NCBI GenBank assembly: GCA_022072055.1
Contig: JAJVIK010000020.1
Coordinates: 62,001-126,000, forward strand
From: a bacterium
Lineage (GTDB): Bacteria > Hinthialibacterota > Hinthialibacteria > OLB16
DNA length: 64,000 nucleotides
Direction: 5' to 3'
Shown: positions 38,179 to 47,725 of the stretch, one piece after another
Numbering within the stretch: the first letter of the stretch is position 1
Layout: each line of letters opens with the position of its first letter
Notes under the pieces: model-generated
Told to the model about the DNA's origin: nothing
The model's database searches: none
Seen by the model: only the letters and a program-made list of their open reading frames with translations
Translations under genes and position numbers: made by a program

Positions 38179-39307
38179 AAGACTTATTGCACCCCTCGCC
38201 GCGGCGACCATGCTCCTTGTGGGCTGCGGCTCCAGCCCGAAGGCCGATTTCAATCAAGCCCTCGAGGCCTTCTCGAAGAAGGATTACGACCAGGCTGAGA
38301 GATTCGCGCGCCGGACTCTCGCGCAACAGGAGGATTACGCGCCGGCTTATCTTCTCCTGGGCCGGATCGGACTCGCGCGCGAGGATGAGAATTCTGCGAC
38401 GCTCAACTATCGGAGCGCGTACGACATGATGTCGGGACGGAAGTTCCGTCTCCGCGCGGAGGACCTCCAGGCCGCCGCCGGCGACTTGCGGCTCGCGTGG
38501 CAGGAGGCCGCCTTTTTTCTCGCGGATGTCGAATTCAAGACCCAGAATTTCAACCGGGCGATCCAGTTCTACGACGCGGTGAGCGCGGATGAGTCCAGCC
38601 CGGAGTGGCGGAAGCGCGCGTTGGACTCCAAGCAGGCCACGCGCGAATTCATGGGGCATGCGAGGATGCTCGAATCCTTGCGCGCGCAGAACTACAAGTC
38701 CCCGAACAACCCGACGATCCAAGCCGAGATGTCGGCCCTTTTTCTGGAGATGGCCTCGGGCCTCACCCGTCTCGGCAAGATGAAGTCCGTGCCGGATCGG
38801 TTGGCGATGGCGGCCAAGTTCCGCGAGCAGGCGCAGGAGGCCCTGGATGCGATCTATCAAGCTTCTCCGGAGGTTCGCCTGCCCCAGACCGAGGCGCTGA
38901 TCGCCTACACGGACGGTCAGGAGCAGCTCATGCGCGGGAAGTATGAGGACGCCCTCGAGAAGGTCCTGATCGCCGCGGAGAAGGAGCCCTCGAACGGGAA
39001 GTACCAGTTTTCGGTCGCGAGCATCATGGCGGTGATCGCGACCCAGAAGAAGGATCCGAGTTATCGACTGGATGAACGTGAGACCTATGTGAAGCGCGCG
39101 GTGGAGCTGGAGCCGAAGACCTGGAGGTACCAGACCGCGTACGCCGGGATTCTCCGTGATCGTAGAAAGCCGCGCGAGGCCTATGACGCGCTGGTCAAGG
39201 CGCGAGGGGTCACACAGGACCCCGACGCGCTGGTCCAGATCGATGCCGCGCTTGCGACGCTGGAGAAGGAGATCGGGGTCTCTCCCGGCGGCTCCCAAGG
39301 GAACTGA
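38162..39307 (+). CDS. TPR-repeat lipoprotein
   Basis: 381 residues from GTG at 38162. This start gives a clean lipoprotein signal: VKTPIRRLIAPLAAATMLLV followed by the lipobox Cys (LLVGC). About six TPR-like helical pairs follow, for example ADFNQALEAFSKKDYDQAE and YAPAYLLLGRIGLAREDENS. Its overlap with the sugar transferase suggests a role in the exopolysaccharide machine, possibly as an outer-membrane assembly scaffold. A related TPR lipoprotein lies at 46.4 kb. Confidence 0.8.
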   Translation: MKTPIRRLIAPLAAATMLLVGCGSSPKADFNQALEAFSKKDYDQAERFARRTLAQQEDYAPAYLLLGRIGLAREDENSATLNYRSAYDMMSGRKFRLRAEDLQAAAGDLRLAWQEAAFFLADVEFKTQNFNRAIQFYDAVSADESSPEWRKRALDSKQATREFMGHARMLESLRAQNYKSPNNPTIQAEMSALFLEMASGLTRLGKMKSVPDRLAMAAKFREQAQEALDAIYQASPEVRLPQTEALIAYTDGQEQLMRGKYEDALEKVLIAAEKEPSNGKYQFSVASIMAVIATQKKDPSYRLDERETYVKRAVELEPKTWRYQTAYAGILRDRRKPREAYDALVKARGVTQDPDALVQIDAALATLEKEIGVSPGGSQGN

Positions 39308-39338
39308 ACAAATCTGAGCACACGGACATCCTTGGCCG

Positions 39339-41123
39339 ATGCACGACCCTGACCTGATCTTTACTATCACGGGGGGCCTTACAGCCGCCCTCTTGTTCGG
39401 GTTTATCACCCATCGCCTGGGCCTTTCACCGATTGTTGGGTACCTTCTCGCCGGGGTTGCGGTCGGTCCCTCCACGCCGGGGTTCGTGGCGAACGCCGAG
39501 CTCGCAAACCAGACCGCCGAGATCGGTGTGATTCTCCTGATGTTCGGAGTTGGCCTCCACTTCCACCTCCAGGAACTCTTGGCCGTGCGTCGCGTGGCGA
39601 TTCCAGGCGCGGTAGGGCAGAGCCTTGCCTCCACGGTTCTGGGCTGCCTTCTGGCGGTGAGCATCGGGTGGACCTTGGCCGCCGGATTGGTTTTCGGTTT
39701 GGCGATTTCTGTCGCCAGCACGGTAGTGCTCATTCGGGTCCTGGCCGATAACAACGACCTGCACACCCCCACCGGTCACATCGCGGTCGGCTGGCTGATT
39801 GTGGAGGACCTCTTCACCGTTTTCGTGCTTGTCTTACTGCCTCTTGTTTTCGCCACGGAGGCATCCGGTGGGGGGGGCATGGCCTTGGCGCTGGTTTGGT
39901 CTCTGGTGAAGATCGGGCTCCTGATCGTTTTCGTGTTCCTGGTTGGGGGCCGCCTGATTCCATGGATTCTGACCCGAGTGGCGGCGACTCATTCGAGAGA
40001 GCTATTCACCCTTACTGTCCTCGTGTTGGCGATGGGGATCGCGGTGGGTGCGGCCAAGATCTTTGGAGTATCCATGGCCCTTGGGGCGTTCCTGGCTGGA
40101 ATGGTGGTAGGTCAATCCGATTTCAGCGCCCGGGCCGGATCCGAGGCGCTGCCGATGCGGGACGCCTTCGCGGTATTGTTCTTCGTTTCCGTCGGGATGC
40201 TCTTCGATCCCATGAGCGTGTTGGAGGCGCCGGGAATGTTAGCCGGGACGCTCGCGATCATCCTGGCTGGAAAACCACTCGCTGCAATGGCCATCGTGGC
40301 ATTGATGGGGTATTCCCGGGGAGTTGCCTTGGCGGTCGCCGCCGCTCTTTCCCAGATCGGCGAGTTCTCTTTTATCCTGGCCTCGCTCGGAAGGGATCTC
40401 GACATCCTGACCCAAAGTGCGGTCAGCACCTTGATTGCGGCCGCCTTGGTGTCGATAAGCATCAACCCGATTGTGTACCGAGTGGTCAAAGCGTTTGAGG
40501 CTCAGCTGAGGCGCTCCCACCGGCTCCGGGATGGCCGCCACGCGGAACCCCGGTTGGAATCGGAGGAGGAAACCAGCAAGGATGCGGCCCTACGGTACAG
40601 GGCGATCGTGGTCGGTTACGGACCCGTGGGACGGACGCTGGTTCGACTGTTGACCGAAAACGGCGTGGAACCCACGGTCATCGAATTGAACCCAGACACT
40701 ATCCGTCACCTGCGCGAACAGGGGATTCGCGGAGTTTACGGCGACTCCGCCGACAAAGAAATCCTGAGGGCAGCCGGAGTGGAGCGAGCTGTGGCGTTGA
40801 TTCTCAGCGCCTCGGATAGCCAGGGCAGCAAGGACGCCATTCGCCTGGCGCGGGAAGCCAATTCCAAGATTCGAGTGTTCGCTCGCGCGACCTACCTCCA
40901 TGAAGTCCCGGCCTTGCGACTCTCCGGCGCGGACGCGGTTTTTGCGAGCGAGGGAGAGGTGGCGCTGACGATGACCGAGTTTATTCTCCGACAATTGGGC
41001 GCGACAGACGAGCAGATTGACCGCGAGCGCAGCCGGGTGTGGGCCGAGCTCTTTGGGAAGGCGACAACCTTCGAGCCGCTATTCTCACTCGAGGAGAGTC
41101 AGCCGGGAGGGGAGAACGCCTGA
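39339..41123 (+). CDS. CPA2-family cation/proton antiporter with TrkA-N domain (YbaL/KefB-like)
   Basis: 594 residues. Residues 1-380 form about 12 membrane helices with HRLGLSPIVGYLLAGVAVGP, a GWLIVEDLFTV acidic motif and LAAALSQIGEFSFIL, the typical CPA2 exchanger core. Residues about 420-530 are a cytosolic NAD-binding RCK/TrkA-N domain starting AIVVGYGPVGRTLVRLL and including VYGDSADKEIL. It exports K+ or Na+ in exchange for protons. The ligand that gates it is not clear, as no glutathione-specific element can be read. It is monocistronic with a palindrome downstream. Confidence 0.9.
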   Translation: MHDPDLIFTITGGLTAALLFGFITHRLGLSPIVGYLLAGVAVGPSTPGFVANAELANQTAEIGVILLMFGVGLHFHLQELLAVRRVAIPGAVGQSLASTVLGCLLAVSIGWTLAAGLVFGLAISVASTVVLIRVLADNNDLHTPTGHIAVGWLIVEDLFTVFVLVLLPLVFATEASGGGGMALALVWSLVKIGLLIVFVFLVGGRLIPWILTRVAATHSRELFTLTVLVLAMGIAVGAAKIFGVSMALGAFLAGMVVGQSDFSARAGSEALPMRDAFAVLFFVSVGMLFDPMSVLEAPGMLAGTLAIILAGKPLAAMAIVALMGYSRGVALAVAAALSQIGEFSFILASLGRDLDILTQSAVSTLIAAALVSISINPIVYRVVKAFEAQLRRSHRLRDGRHAEPRLESEEETSKDAALRYRAIVVGYGPVGRTLVRLLTENGVEPTVIELNPDTIRHLREQGIRGVYGDSADKEILRAAGVERAVALILSASDSQGSKDAIRLAREANSKIRVFARATYLHEVPALRLSGADAVFASEGEVALTMTEFILRQLGATDEQIDRERSRVWAELFGKATTFEPLFSLEESQPGGENA

Positions 41124-41129
41124 TTCCCA

Positions 41130-41152
41130 GGCATGGGCGAGACGCCCATGCC
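41130..41152. repeat. palindrome in a convergent gap
   Basis: GGCATGGGCG-AGA-CGCCCATGCC forms a perfect 10-bp stem with a 3-base loop, between the antiporter and secDF ends. There is no T-tract on either side, so it may be a REP-type element rather than a standard terminator, although it could still stop or stabilise transcripts. Confidence 0.6.
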
Positions 41153-41163
41153 ACGCCGCGCCC

Positions 41164-43845
41164 TCACGCCTTGGCGCGGAGCGTCTGCTTGCGACCCTGC
41201 CAGTGGTACAGGATGTAACCCGCGATGAAGATCGTCGAATAAGACCCCGCAACCACGCCCACCAGGAGCACGAACGCGAAATCGTTGATCACATCCCCGC
41301 CGAACAGGAACAGCAAGAGCACGACCATCAATACGGTCAGCGAAGTGATGATTGTGCGTGAAAGGGTCTGGTTCACGCTCTTGTTGATGATGTCGCGCAG
41401 CGACTCCCGCCCGCCCCGCAGATTCTCGCGGATGCGGTCGAAGATGACGATCGTGTCGTTGACCGAGAATCCGATGATGGTCAAGAGCGCCGCGATCACC
41501 GAGAGGTTCACCTCGCGCTGCACGCCGAAGACATGGCAGAAGCCGAGGGCCCCAAGCGCGACAAGCACGTCATGCACCAGCGCCACAATGGCCGCGAAGG
41601 CGTACGCGAACTGAAAGCGGATGCCGACATAGATCAGGATCATGAGCCAGGAAAGAACGACAATGATCAGGCCCTTGCGCGCGAGCTCCCCGCCGAAGGA
41701 GGCGGCGAAGGACTCCAGCCCGCGCTGCTGGACCGGGTTGTCCGCGTTGAGTTTGGCCAATCCGGCGAGGATAAAGTTGCCGAGGTCCACCTCGGGCTCG
41801 TCGGCGCGCGTGTAGATCACGCCCTCGCCGGTGCGACGCTCCACCGTGCCGTCATCGGGCAGCACCTGGACCACCTGTTGGCCCGCCGGGATCCCCACCC
41901 CTTTCTTGAGGCGGACGATGAATTCCTTGGAGGTCGAGCCGATTTCCTGAAGCTGGAACGACTCCAGGCGAAGGTCGTTGCCCAATTGCGAGCGGATGGT
42001 TTCGATGTTCACCGGCTTCTCGAACTCGAGCCGAGCCATCGTGCCGCCGGTGAGCTCCAGGCCGCGTATGTTGGACCAGTTGGCGAGGGTGTAGCCCATG
42101 GTCACGACGATCACGATGATCGAGGCGACCACGAAGGGGGGCGCGATCTTGATGAAGTCGATCTGTTTGTTCTCCATGAAGCGAAGGGCGCCGAGCGAAA
42201 GGTCTTCGTTCTTGCGCCCGACCGCCTGCCAATCCTGGAACACACGGGTGACAAACAGCGCGGTGAAAAGCGAGATCACAAGACCCACGGTGAGCGAAAC
42301 CGCGAAACCCTTGATCGGGCCGGTTCCGAAGGACATCAGGATGATCGCGGTGAGGATCGTCGTGATGTTGCCGTCAAGGATCGCCGAAAGCGCCTTGGAG
42401 TAACCGCGCTCGATGGCGGCGATGGCGTTGCCGCTCCCCTTCCCCTTGACCTCCTCGCGGATGCGCTCGAACACCAGCACGTTAGCGTCCACCGACATGC
42501 CGATGGTGAGGATGATGCCGGCGATGCCGGGCAGCGTGAGGCTCGCGTGGAGCATCGCCAGCGACGCGAGCAGCAGAACCAGGTTGAGCATCAGCGCGAT
42601 GTTGGCGAAGACCCCCGAAAGGGCGTAGTAGAGGGTCATGAATGCGATGGTGACCACCAGGCCGTAAAGCGCGGCGGTGAAGCCCTGCTTGATCGAGTCG
42701 AGTCCGAGGCTTGGGCCGATGGTCCGATTCTCGATGATGCGGACATCGGTCTTGAGCGCGCCGGCCTCCAGAACCACCGCGAGCTTGGAGGCCTCCTCGG
42801 TTGTGAAATTGCCTTCGATGATGGCTTGTCCCTGGCGGATCGGTTGGCGGATGTTGGGCGCCGAGTAGACCACGCCATCGAGGACAATCGCGAGGTTGCG
42901 GTTGACATTCTCGGTGGTGATCCGCGCGAACTGCTTGGTGCCCTCCTTATTGAAGGCCATCGAGACAATCGGCTGAGTGACCATCGCAGTCTGGAAGGTG
43001 ACATAGGCGCGAGTCAGGGTCTCGCCGCCCATCTTGGGTCGATCCTCAAGCAGATAAAGGTTCTTGTAGCGGTCGCCGTTCTGGGGATCCACCTCCAACG
43101 GTCCCCACATGAACATGTGGCGTTCCGGGATTTCGAGTTTGACCAGGTTCAGCGAGCGGCTGACATTCTCGACATCCGCCTCCGCGACCCGCGCGGCGGG
43201 GGAATCCGGGTGCGCCTCCAAACGGCCCTCCAGGGCCGGGTTGGCCCGCTTGATCGCGTCCACGGTCCGCACCAGGTCGGTTCCGGGAGCCGCCAAATGG
43301 AACTGAAGGCGCGCGGTGGCGCGCAGGATGTCGAGCACATCATCCGGATTCTTCGCGCCGGGAATCTGGATCAGGATACGGTTGGGTGGCTGTTTCTCAA
43401 CCACCGGCTCGGTGAGGCCGAGCTTGTCGATGCGCGCCTGGTACACGGTAAGGGCCTGTTCCAGGAGAGTCTGCATGCCCTGTTCATCCCCCGGCAAACG
43501 GGAGACTCCCGTGGCTTCTTTGATCTCGAGGACCACGTGCATGCCGCCGGCGAGGTCCAGGCCGAGCTGGGCGGCGTTGCGGCGCAGCTTGTGAAGGCCA
43601 TCGACGATGGCCTGACGCTCCTCTTCCAGGCGGAGAATCTCGCTGTCGCTCCGCGCTTCGCCCGTGGCCGCGCGGATTTCCGCCAGGTTCTTGTCGATTT
43701 CCTCGATCTCCGGGGTCCTCGGGTCGGCGGCGTTGCGAATCTCGGCGGGCAGCCGGTACCAGACCGCGGAAGGGTAGAGGTAATACGCCGCGAAAAGCAC
43801 GGCAAACACAATGACCAACCACTTCCAGAGCGGGACCGATTGCAT
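41164..43845 (-). CDS. secDF: protein translocase SecD/SecF fusion
   Basis: 893 residues from the ATG at 43845, which has GGAGG 11 bases upstream. SecDF uses the proton gradient to pull exported proteins through SecYEG. The SecD half shows LGLDLAGGMHVVLEI, GTKQFARITTENVNR, the six-helix block with MSVDANVLVFERIREE, and GTGPIKGFAVSLTVG. The SecF half starts near residue 575 and shows LTGGTMARLEF, VALVHDVLVALGALGF and GFSVNDTIVIFDRIREN. Fusion of both in one chain is known in several phyla. It lies directly behind the SRP RNA and rpsA. Confidence 0.94.
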   Translation of the reverse strand: MQSVPLWKWLVIVFAVLFAAYYLYPSAVWYRLPAEIRNAADPRTPEIEEIDKNLAEIRAATGEARSDSEILRLEEERQAIVDGLHKLRRNAAQLGLDLAGGMHVVLEIKEATGVSRLPGDEQGMQTLLEQALTVYQARIDKLGLTEPVVEKQPPNRILIQIPGAKNPDDVLDILRATARLQFHLAAPGTDLVRTVDAIKRANPALEGRLEAHPDSPAARVAEADVENVSRSLNLVKLEIPERHMFMWGPLEVDPQNGDRYKNLYLLEDRPKMGGETLTRAYVTFQTAMVTQPIVSMAFNKEGTKQFARITTENVNRNLAIVLDGVVYSAPNIRQPIRQGQAIIEGNFTTEEASKLAVVLEAGALKTDVRIIENRTIGPSLGLDSIKQGFTAALYGLVVTIAFMTLYYALSGVFANIALMLNLVLLLASLAMLHASLTLPGIAGIILTIGMSVDANVLVFERIREEVKGKGSGNAIAAIERGYSKALSAILDGNITTILTAIILMSFGTGPIKGFAVSLTVGLVISLFTALFVTRVFQDWQAVGRKNEDLSLGALRFMENKQIDFIKIAPPFVVASIIVIVVTMGYTLANWSNIRGLELTGGTMARLEFEKPVNIETIRSQLGNDLRLESFQLQEIGSTSKEFIVRLKKGVGIPAGQQVVQVLPDDGTVERRTGEGVIYTRADEPEVDLGNFILAGLAKLNADNPVQQRGLESFAASFGGELARKGLIIVVLSWLMILIYVGIRFQFAYAFAAIVALVHDVLVALGALGFCHVFGVQREVNLSVIAALLTIIGFSVNDTIVIFDRIRENLRGGRESLRDIINKSVNQTLSRTIITSLTVLMVVLLLFLFGGDVINDFAFVLLVGVVAGSYSTIFIAGYILYHWQGRKQTLRAKA

Positions 43846-43907
43846 CTCAGCGAAAGCCTCCAAACGGAAAAAAGGGCCTCAGGACGGCGCCCAGGTCGAA
43901 CTGTCCG

Positions 43908-43935
43908 AGTATAGGGAGCGCGACGCCCATGTCAA
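43908..43935 (-). promoter_or_regulatory. consensus promoter upstream of secDF
   Basis: On the minus strand TTGACA (43930-43935) and TATACT (43908-43913) are spaced by 16 bases, giving a leader of about 55 bases before the secDF ATG. Confidence 0.7.
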
Positions 43936-44011
43936 TTATTCCAAACCCCGAACCCCGGGGCGCCTGATTGTCTTCCTCACCGTAAACACCCCCCGGAGGA
44001 GGGCCAAGCAT

Positions 44012-44135
44012 GGATATCCGGTTCGACACCCGGGTTGACCACGGCACAGGCGGTGTCCCTTACGGCTGCTCCCGTTAAGGCCTGACCGGGTTCGAGGCCT
44101 GCCTTGCGTGGGCCCGGATGCCGAACCGGATATCC
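44012..44135 (-). ncRNA. ffs: signal recognition particle RNA (4.5S/ffs type)
   Basis: On the minus strand the conserved SRP helix 8 core is visible: GGTCAGGCC, a UAAC tetraloop of the URRC class, then GGGAGCAGCC and GTAAGGGACA. The ends pair in a perfect 14-bp helix (GGATATCCGGTTCG with CGAACCGGATATCC), giving a hairpin RNA of about 124 nt, slightly longer than E. coli 4.5S RNA. It binds Ffh and targets membrane proteins. It starts 10 bases after the rpsA stop with no clear promoter of its own, and is followed by secDF. Confidence 0.88.
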
Positions 44136-44145
44136 TCGTTGCGCC

Positions 44146-46002
44146 TCAGGGGTTCTCCCGGCTGGCGCGGTCCTTTTCGAGGGCGGAGTTGAGCAGGCTT
44201 CCGAAATCCGACATGCTTTCGGGGACCTCCTCGTGGAGCCGTGCGGAGCCACCCTTCTCGCCCCGTTCCTCGTAGGTGCGAATCGACAGGCCAACCTTGC
44301 GTTTGGCCGGGTCGATTTTGACGATCGTGGCCTTCACCTTCTGGCCGACGGTGAGCGCCTCAGAGGGGTGCGAGATGCGTCGGTCGCTGATTTCAGAAAC
44401 ATGGATCAGCCCATCCAACCCCGGCTCGATCTCCGCGAACGCCCCGAATTCCGCCAGACGGTTGACCGTGGCGGAGACCGTGTCCCCCTCCGCGTACTTG
44501 GCCCCGATGTTGGACCAGGGATCAGGGCGAACCTGCTTCATGCCGAGGGAGATCTTACGGTTCTCACGGTCGATCTTAAGGATCTTGGTCTCGACCAAGT
44601 CCCCTTCCCTGAGCGCCTCAGAGGGGTGATTGATCTTCTTGCCCCAGACAATGTCGGAGACATGGATCATCCCATCGACGCCATCCGCCAGATTCACAAA
44701 GGCCCCGTAGTTGGTCATCGAGACCACTTTCCCGGTGATGGTGCTCCCCTCCGGGTGGTCCCGAAGGATCCGCTCCCAAGGGTCTTCGGTGGTTTGCTTG
44801 AAGCCCAAGGAGACCCGCCGCTTATCCTTGTCGAAACCGAGGACGGCCACCTGAACGCGGTCCCCCACCTTGAGAATCTCGGAGGGGTGACGGACCCGGC
44901 GGGTCCAGGAAAGCTCGCTGATGTGGATCAGCCCCTCGACCCCGGCATCCAAAAGCACAAAGGCGCCATAGGTCGCAAGCGAGGTCACCGCTCCTTCGCA
45001 GCGAGTTCCGATGGGGTGACTCTCGGAGAAATTCTCCCACGGGTCGGCCATCTTCTGTTTAAGGCCGAGCGCGATTTTGTCCCCCTCGACCGAGAGCACA
45101 ACCACTTCGATCTCCTGGCCGAGTTGGACCACATCCTCGGGTTTGGCGACATGGCCCCAGGACATGTCCTTGACATGCAGCAGGCCATCGATTCCACCCA
45201 GGTCGATGAAAGCCCCGAAATGGGTGAGGTGTTTGACCTTTCCGGTGACAACCCGCCCGGCCTGCACCCGCTCCAGGGCGGCCTTGCGATTGTGTTCGGC
45301 CTCGCGCTCCAACCAGATACGGCGCGACAAGACCATGTTCTTTTCAGTGGGCGGCTCGACAATGATCGCGGGGAAGGTCTGGCCCACCAGGGCTTCGATC
45401 TCGGCCTCCTGCCCGCGGCGGACGCCGCTGTGGGAGAAGGGCATGAATCCCGGCAGGCCATCCGCCTCAACCTTGAGGCCCCCCTTGGTCCGGCGGAGAA
45501 CCTTGGTCATCACCGGAATCCCCTTCTCGAAGGCTTCTTTGATTTTGGAATCCGCCACTCGACGGCGCGCCTCGATACGGGATAGAACCGGCTGGCCGTT
45601 GCGGATCCCCTTGAAAACCAGCTCATAGGTCTCCCCGGTCTTCAGCGGTTTGGCGTCCGACTCCCCGCGGAACTCGGCAAGCGGAATCACGGCCTCGGAT
45701 TTCCCCCCGATGGCCACCATGACATCATCGTTGGTGATGGAGAGAACAGTCCCCTGGATCAGCGAGCCTTGCTCCGGCATCTCGAAAGTGCTGGCGAGCA
45801 TGGCCGCCATTTCGGCATCCTGCTCCTCCTCGCGGTCCTCATCGAGCAGATCCTCATCCTCCAGGGGGAGGGTGTCGACCGGGTCGGGGGCCTGAACGGG
45901 TCCATCAGGAGCGGGGTCGGGGCCAGCCCCCTCCCCTCCCCCCGCGCTCTCCGTCGTGGGTTCCTCCACGGGCAGCCGGTCGGCGTGCATGTCCTCAGCC
46001 AT
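44146..46002 (-). CDS. rpsA: 30S ribosomal protein S1
   Basis: 618 residues with six S1 (OB-fold) repeats from about residue 75 to 575; typical lines are GVVTGKVKHLTHFGAFIDLG-like and VDGMIHVSDIVW. The N-terminal 70 residues are an acidic, Pro-rich extension. S1 helps mRNA bind to the 30S subunit. The start is ATG at 46002 with GAGG eleven bases upstream. cmk, the usual upstream neighbour, is not present; instead the SRP RNA and secDF follow. Confidence 0.94.
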   Translation of the reverse strand: MAEDMHADRLPVEEPTTESAGGGEGAGPDPAPDGPVQAPDPVDTLPLEDEDLLDEDREEEQDAEMAAMLASTFEMPEQGSLIQGTVLSITNDDVMVAIGGKSEAVIPLAEFRGESDAKPLKTGETYELVFKGIRNGQPVLSRIEARRRVADSKIKEAFEKGIPVMTKVLRRTKGGLKVEADGLPGFMPFSHSGVRRGQEAEIEALVGQTFPAIIVEPPTEKNMVLSRRIWLEREAEHNRKAALERVQAGRVVTGKVKHLTHFGAFIDLGGIDGLLHVKDMSWGHVAKPEDVVQLGQEIEVVVLSVEGDKIALGLKQKMADPWENFSESHPIGTRCEGAVTSLATYGAFVLLDAGVEGLIHISELSWTRRVRHPSEILKVGDRVQVAVLGFDKDKRRVSLGFKQTTEDPWERILRDHPEGSTITGKVVSMTNYGAFVNLADGVDGMIHVSDIVWGKKINHPSEALREGDLVETKILKIDRENRKISLGMKQVRPDPWSNIGAKYAEGDTVSATVNRLAEFGAFAEIEPGLDGLIHVSEISDRRISHPSEALTVGQKVKATIVKIDPAKRKVGLSIRTYEERGEKGGSARLHEEVPESMSDFGSLLNSALEKDRASRENP

Positions 46003-46455
46003 GTGAATTCCTCTTTTCGCTCATGATCGTCCTCAGTTTGTCCCGCCCTCGGTCCCCCCGAAGGCGCTCTCCACCCACCCACCCGGTCGGCTTCGCCGAT
46101 GCGGCGGACAGGGGCCAATTCCATTTCAGTCAGTTGGGATTTGACTCTGGGATCAACTACGGATGGTATGATCAGATATCAAGGTTCAGGCTATCCGACC
46201 GAGTTTTCCGACGGCGCGAGCGCCACCGGCCTTTCCCGAGCGGACCGCATACCCAGCCGCCGAATGGCCTTGCTCCTAACCGCAACAGACCTCCAGTCGC
46301 AAGCTTCCGCCACACCTGATTGGAAAAGGCTCGCGCCTTTCCACACGCCTCTCCCCTAAACGGGCTGGGGAGTCACCAGGCAGATTGAACAGCCTCTTCA
46401 TCGGGATTGTCAACACCTTTCCTCCGAATCCCGTCCATCTCCCCGAATCAAGCCT
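46003..46455. other. intergenic region upstream of rpsA
   Basis: 453 bases between the start of rpsA and the end of the TPR lipoprotein gene. No coding frame, RNA fold or repeat stands out. It should contain the rpsA promoter and leader, but no box pair is convincing. Confidence 0.4.
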
Positions 46456-47520
46456 TCATCGCCCACCCAAGCGGTCCACCAGGGCGCGGATTGTGGGCTG
46501 GTCCGGGTTAAGCGCGAGAGACTGCTCAAAACTCTTCTTGGCGAGGAAACGTTGGAGGCGCTTGAGCTCCCCCAGCCCCTTGAGGCAAAACGCGGCGGCC
46601 TCGGCGGGGCTGTCCGCGATCACCTCCTCGCAGGTCTCGATGGCGCGATTGGGGTCATCCCCCATCAGGTAGCAGAGGGCCGCGCCGAGCTTCGCGCGGG
46701 TCGCCACCGTAGGTTCATCGGCGAGCCCCTCAAAAGTGGCTTGAGCGGTGGCGATGGCTCGTTCGGTAAGGTCAATGTAGGCCCCATAGAGGCGCACCAA
46801 CGGGTTGTCCGCGAGTTCAGCCGGAGCCTCCGAAAGGGTCTTCCGGGCGGTCTGCAGATCGTTGTCCCGAAGATAGAGGGCCACATCGATCAGGAAGGTG
46901 TCCAGATTGTTCCCCGTGCGTTGATTCCAGACTGTGAGGGTGGATCGAGCCCCGATCAGGTCCCCCTGCCAGGACTGGGCACGGGCCAGGGCCAGATAGG
47001 TTTCCTTGCGGTCGGGGTTCAGACGAAGCGCCTTGTTGAGCGCCTCCACCGCCGGTTCCGGGGAGATGGCCGCGATCCCTTGGAGGAAAAGCAGATACTC
47101 GTTTTCGGGGTCCCGTTCCAGCAGGGTCTTGAGCACCGCGAACGCCTGCCCGGAATCCCCCTTCATCACATAGGCCTCGGCAAGCCGCTTCTGGAAGTCG
47201 GGGTCATCACCCAAACCTTCGACTGTCTGAACCTTTTTCAGGAGCTGAACCGCCTCCTCCCACTTCTTCTCTCGGAAATAGACTTCGATCAGGTTGGCAA
47301 GGAGGGTCTTGTTGGTCGGCGCCGCCGCAAGGGCCTGTCGCAGGAGTCTGTCCGCGCCCGCGAGATCCTCCTTTTGCACACACTCCAGCGCGGCCTGGTT
47401 CAGCGCCGCTGGGTTTTCGCCGCAGCCCGCCAGGAACAGTATCCCAGCCAGCGCAATCAGATGAAAAGCGAGTGGCCCCCGCTCACCAAGCCTCTTCAGG
47501 AATTCAAACCTATGGCCCAT
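46456..47520 (-). CDS. TPR-repeat lipoprotein
   Basis: 354 residues with a lipoprotein signal (AFHLIALAGILFLAGC, lipobox LAGC with Cys33). At least six TPR-like repeats follow, for example LAGADRLLRQALAAAPTNKT, KWEEAVQLLKKVQTVEG and PDRKETYLALARAQSWQGDL. It probably sits at the inner face of the outer membrane as an assembly scaffold. It resembles the lipoprotein at 38.2 kb. The partner is not known. Confidence 0.8.
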   Translation of the reverse strand: MGHRFEFLKRLGERGPLAFHLIALAGILFLAGCGENPAALNQAALECVQKEDLAGADRLLRQALAAAPTNKTLLANLIEVYFREKKWEEAVQLLKKVQTVEGLGDDPDFQKRLAEAYVMKGDSGQAFAVLKTLLERDPENEYLLFLQGIAAISPEPAVEALNKALRLNPDRKETYLALARAQSWQGDLIGARSTLTVWNQRTGNNLDTFLIDVALYLRDNDLQTARKTLSEAPAELADNPLVRLYGAYIDLTERAIATAQATFEGLADEPTVATRAKLGAALCYLMGDDPNRAIETCEEVIADSPAEAAAFCLKGLGELKRLQRFLAKKSFEQSLALNPDQPTIRALVDRLGGR

Positions 47521-47725
47521 TCCAGCTCACTCCTCAACTCATCAACAATTGGGATGGAATCCGGGAACATCTCGAGACGGCGCCTTCCCCCACGCCGCAT
47601 GTCTGTCCATTCCACAGTCTGCCCGTTCGGGGGCTGTCTGTACAGGGTCTAGCGCCACGCTGAACCAAGCGCGGCTCGGTTGTCGTTCGAGCTGCGGGTA
47701 TTCCAGAAGCAACCGGGTTGAGCGC

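Noticed and set aside
36571-38253. 560-residue minus-strand open frame
   Set aside because: It lies wholly antisense to the priming sugar transferase, whose motifs are unambiguous.
41533-43914. 793-residue plus-strand open frame opposite secDF
   Set aside because: The composition is a mirror of secDF codons and there is no domain, signal peptide or start signal.
44012-44135. Long inverted repeat as a mobile-element end or attachment site
   Set aside because: The 14-bp ends enclose a clear SRP RNA core, so they are the closing helix of that RNA.
46140-46185. TTGACT and TATGAT boxes on the plus strand upstream of rpsA
   Set aside because: The spacer is 20 bases and no gene follows on that strand.
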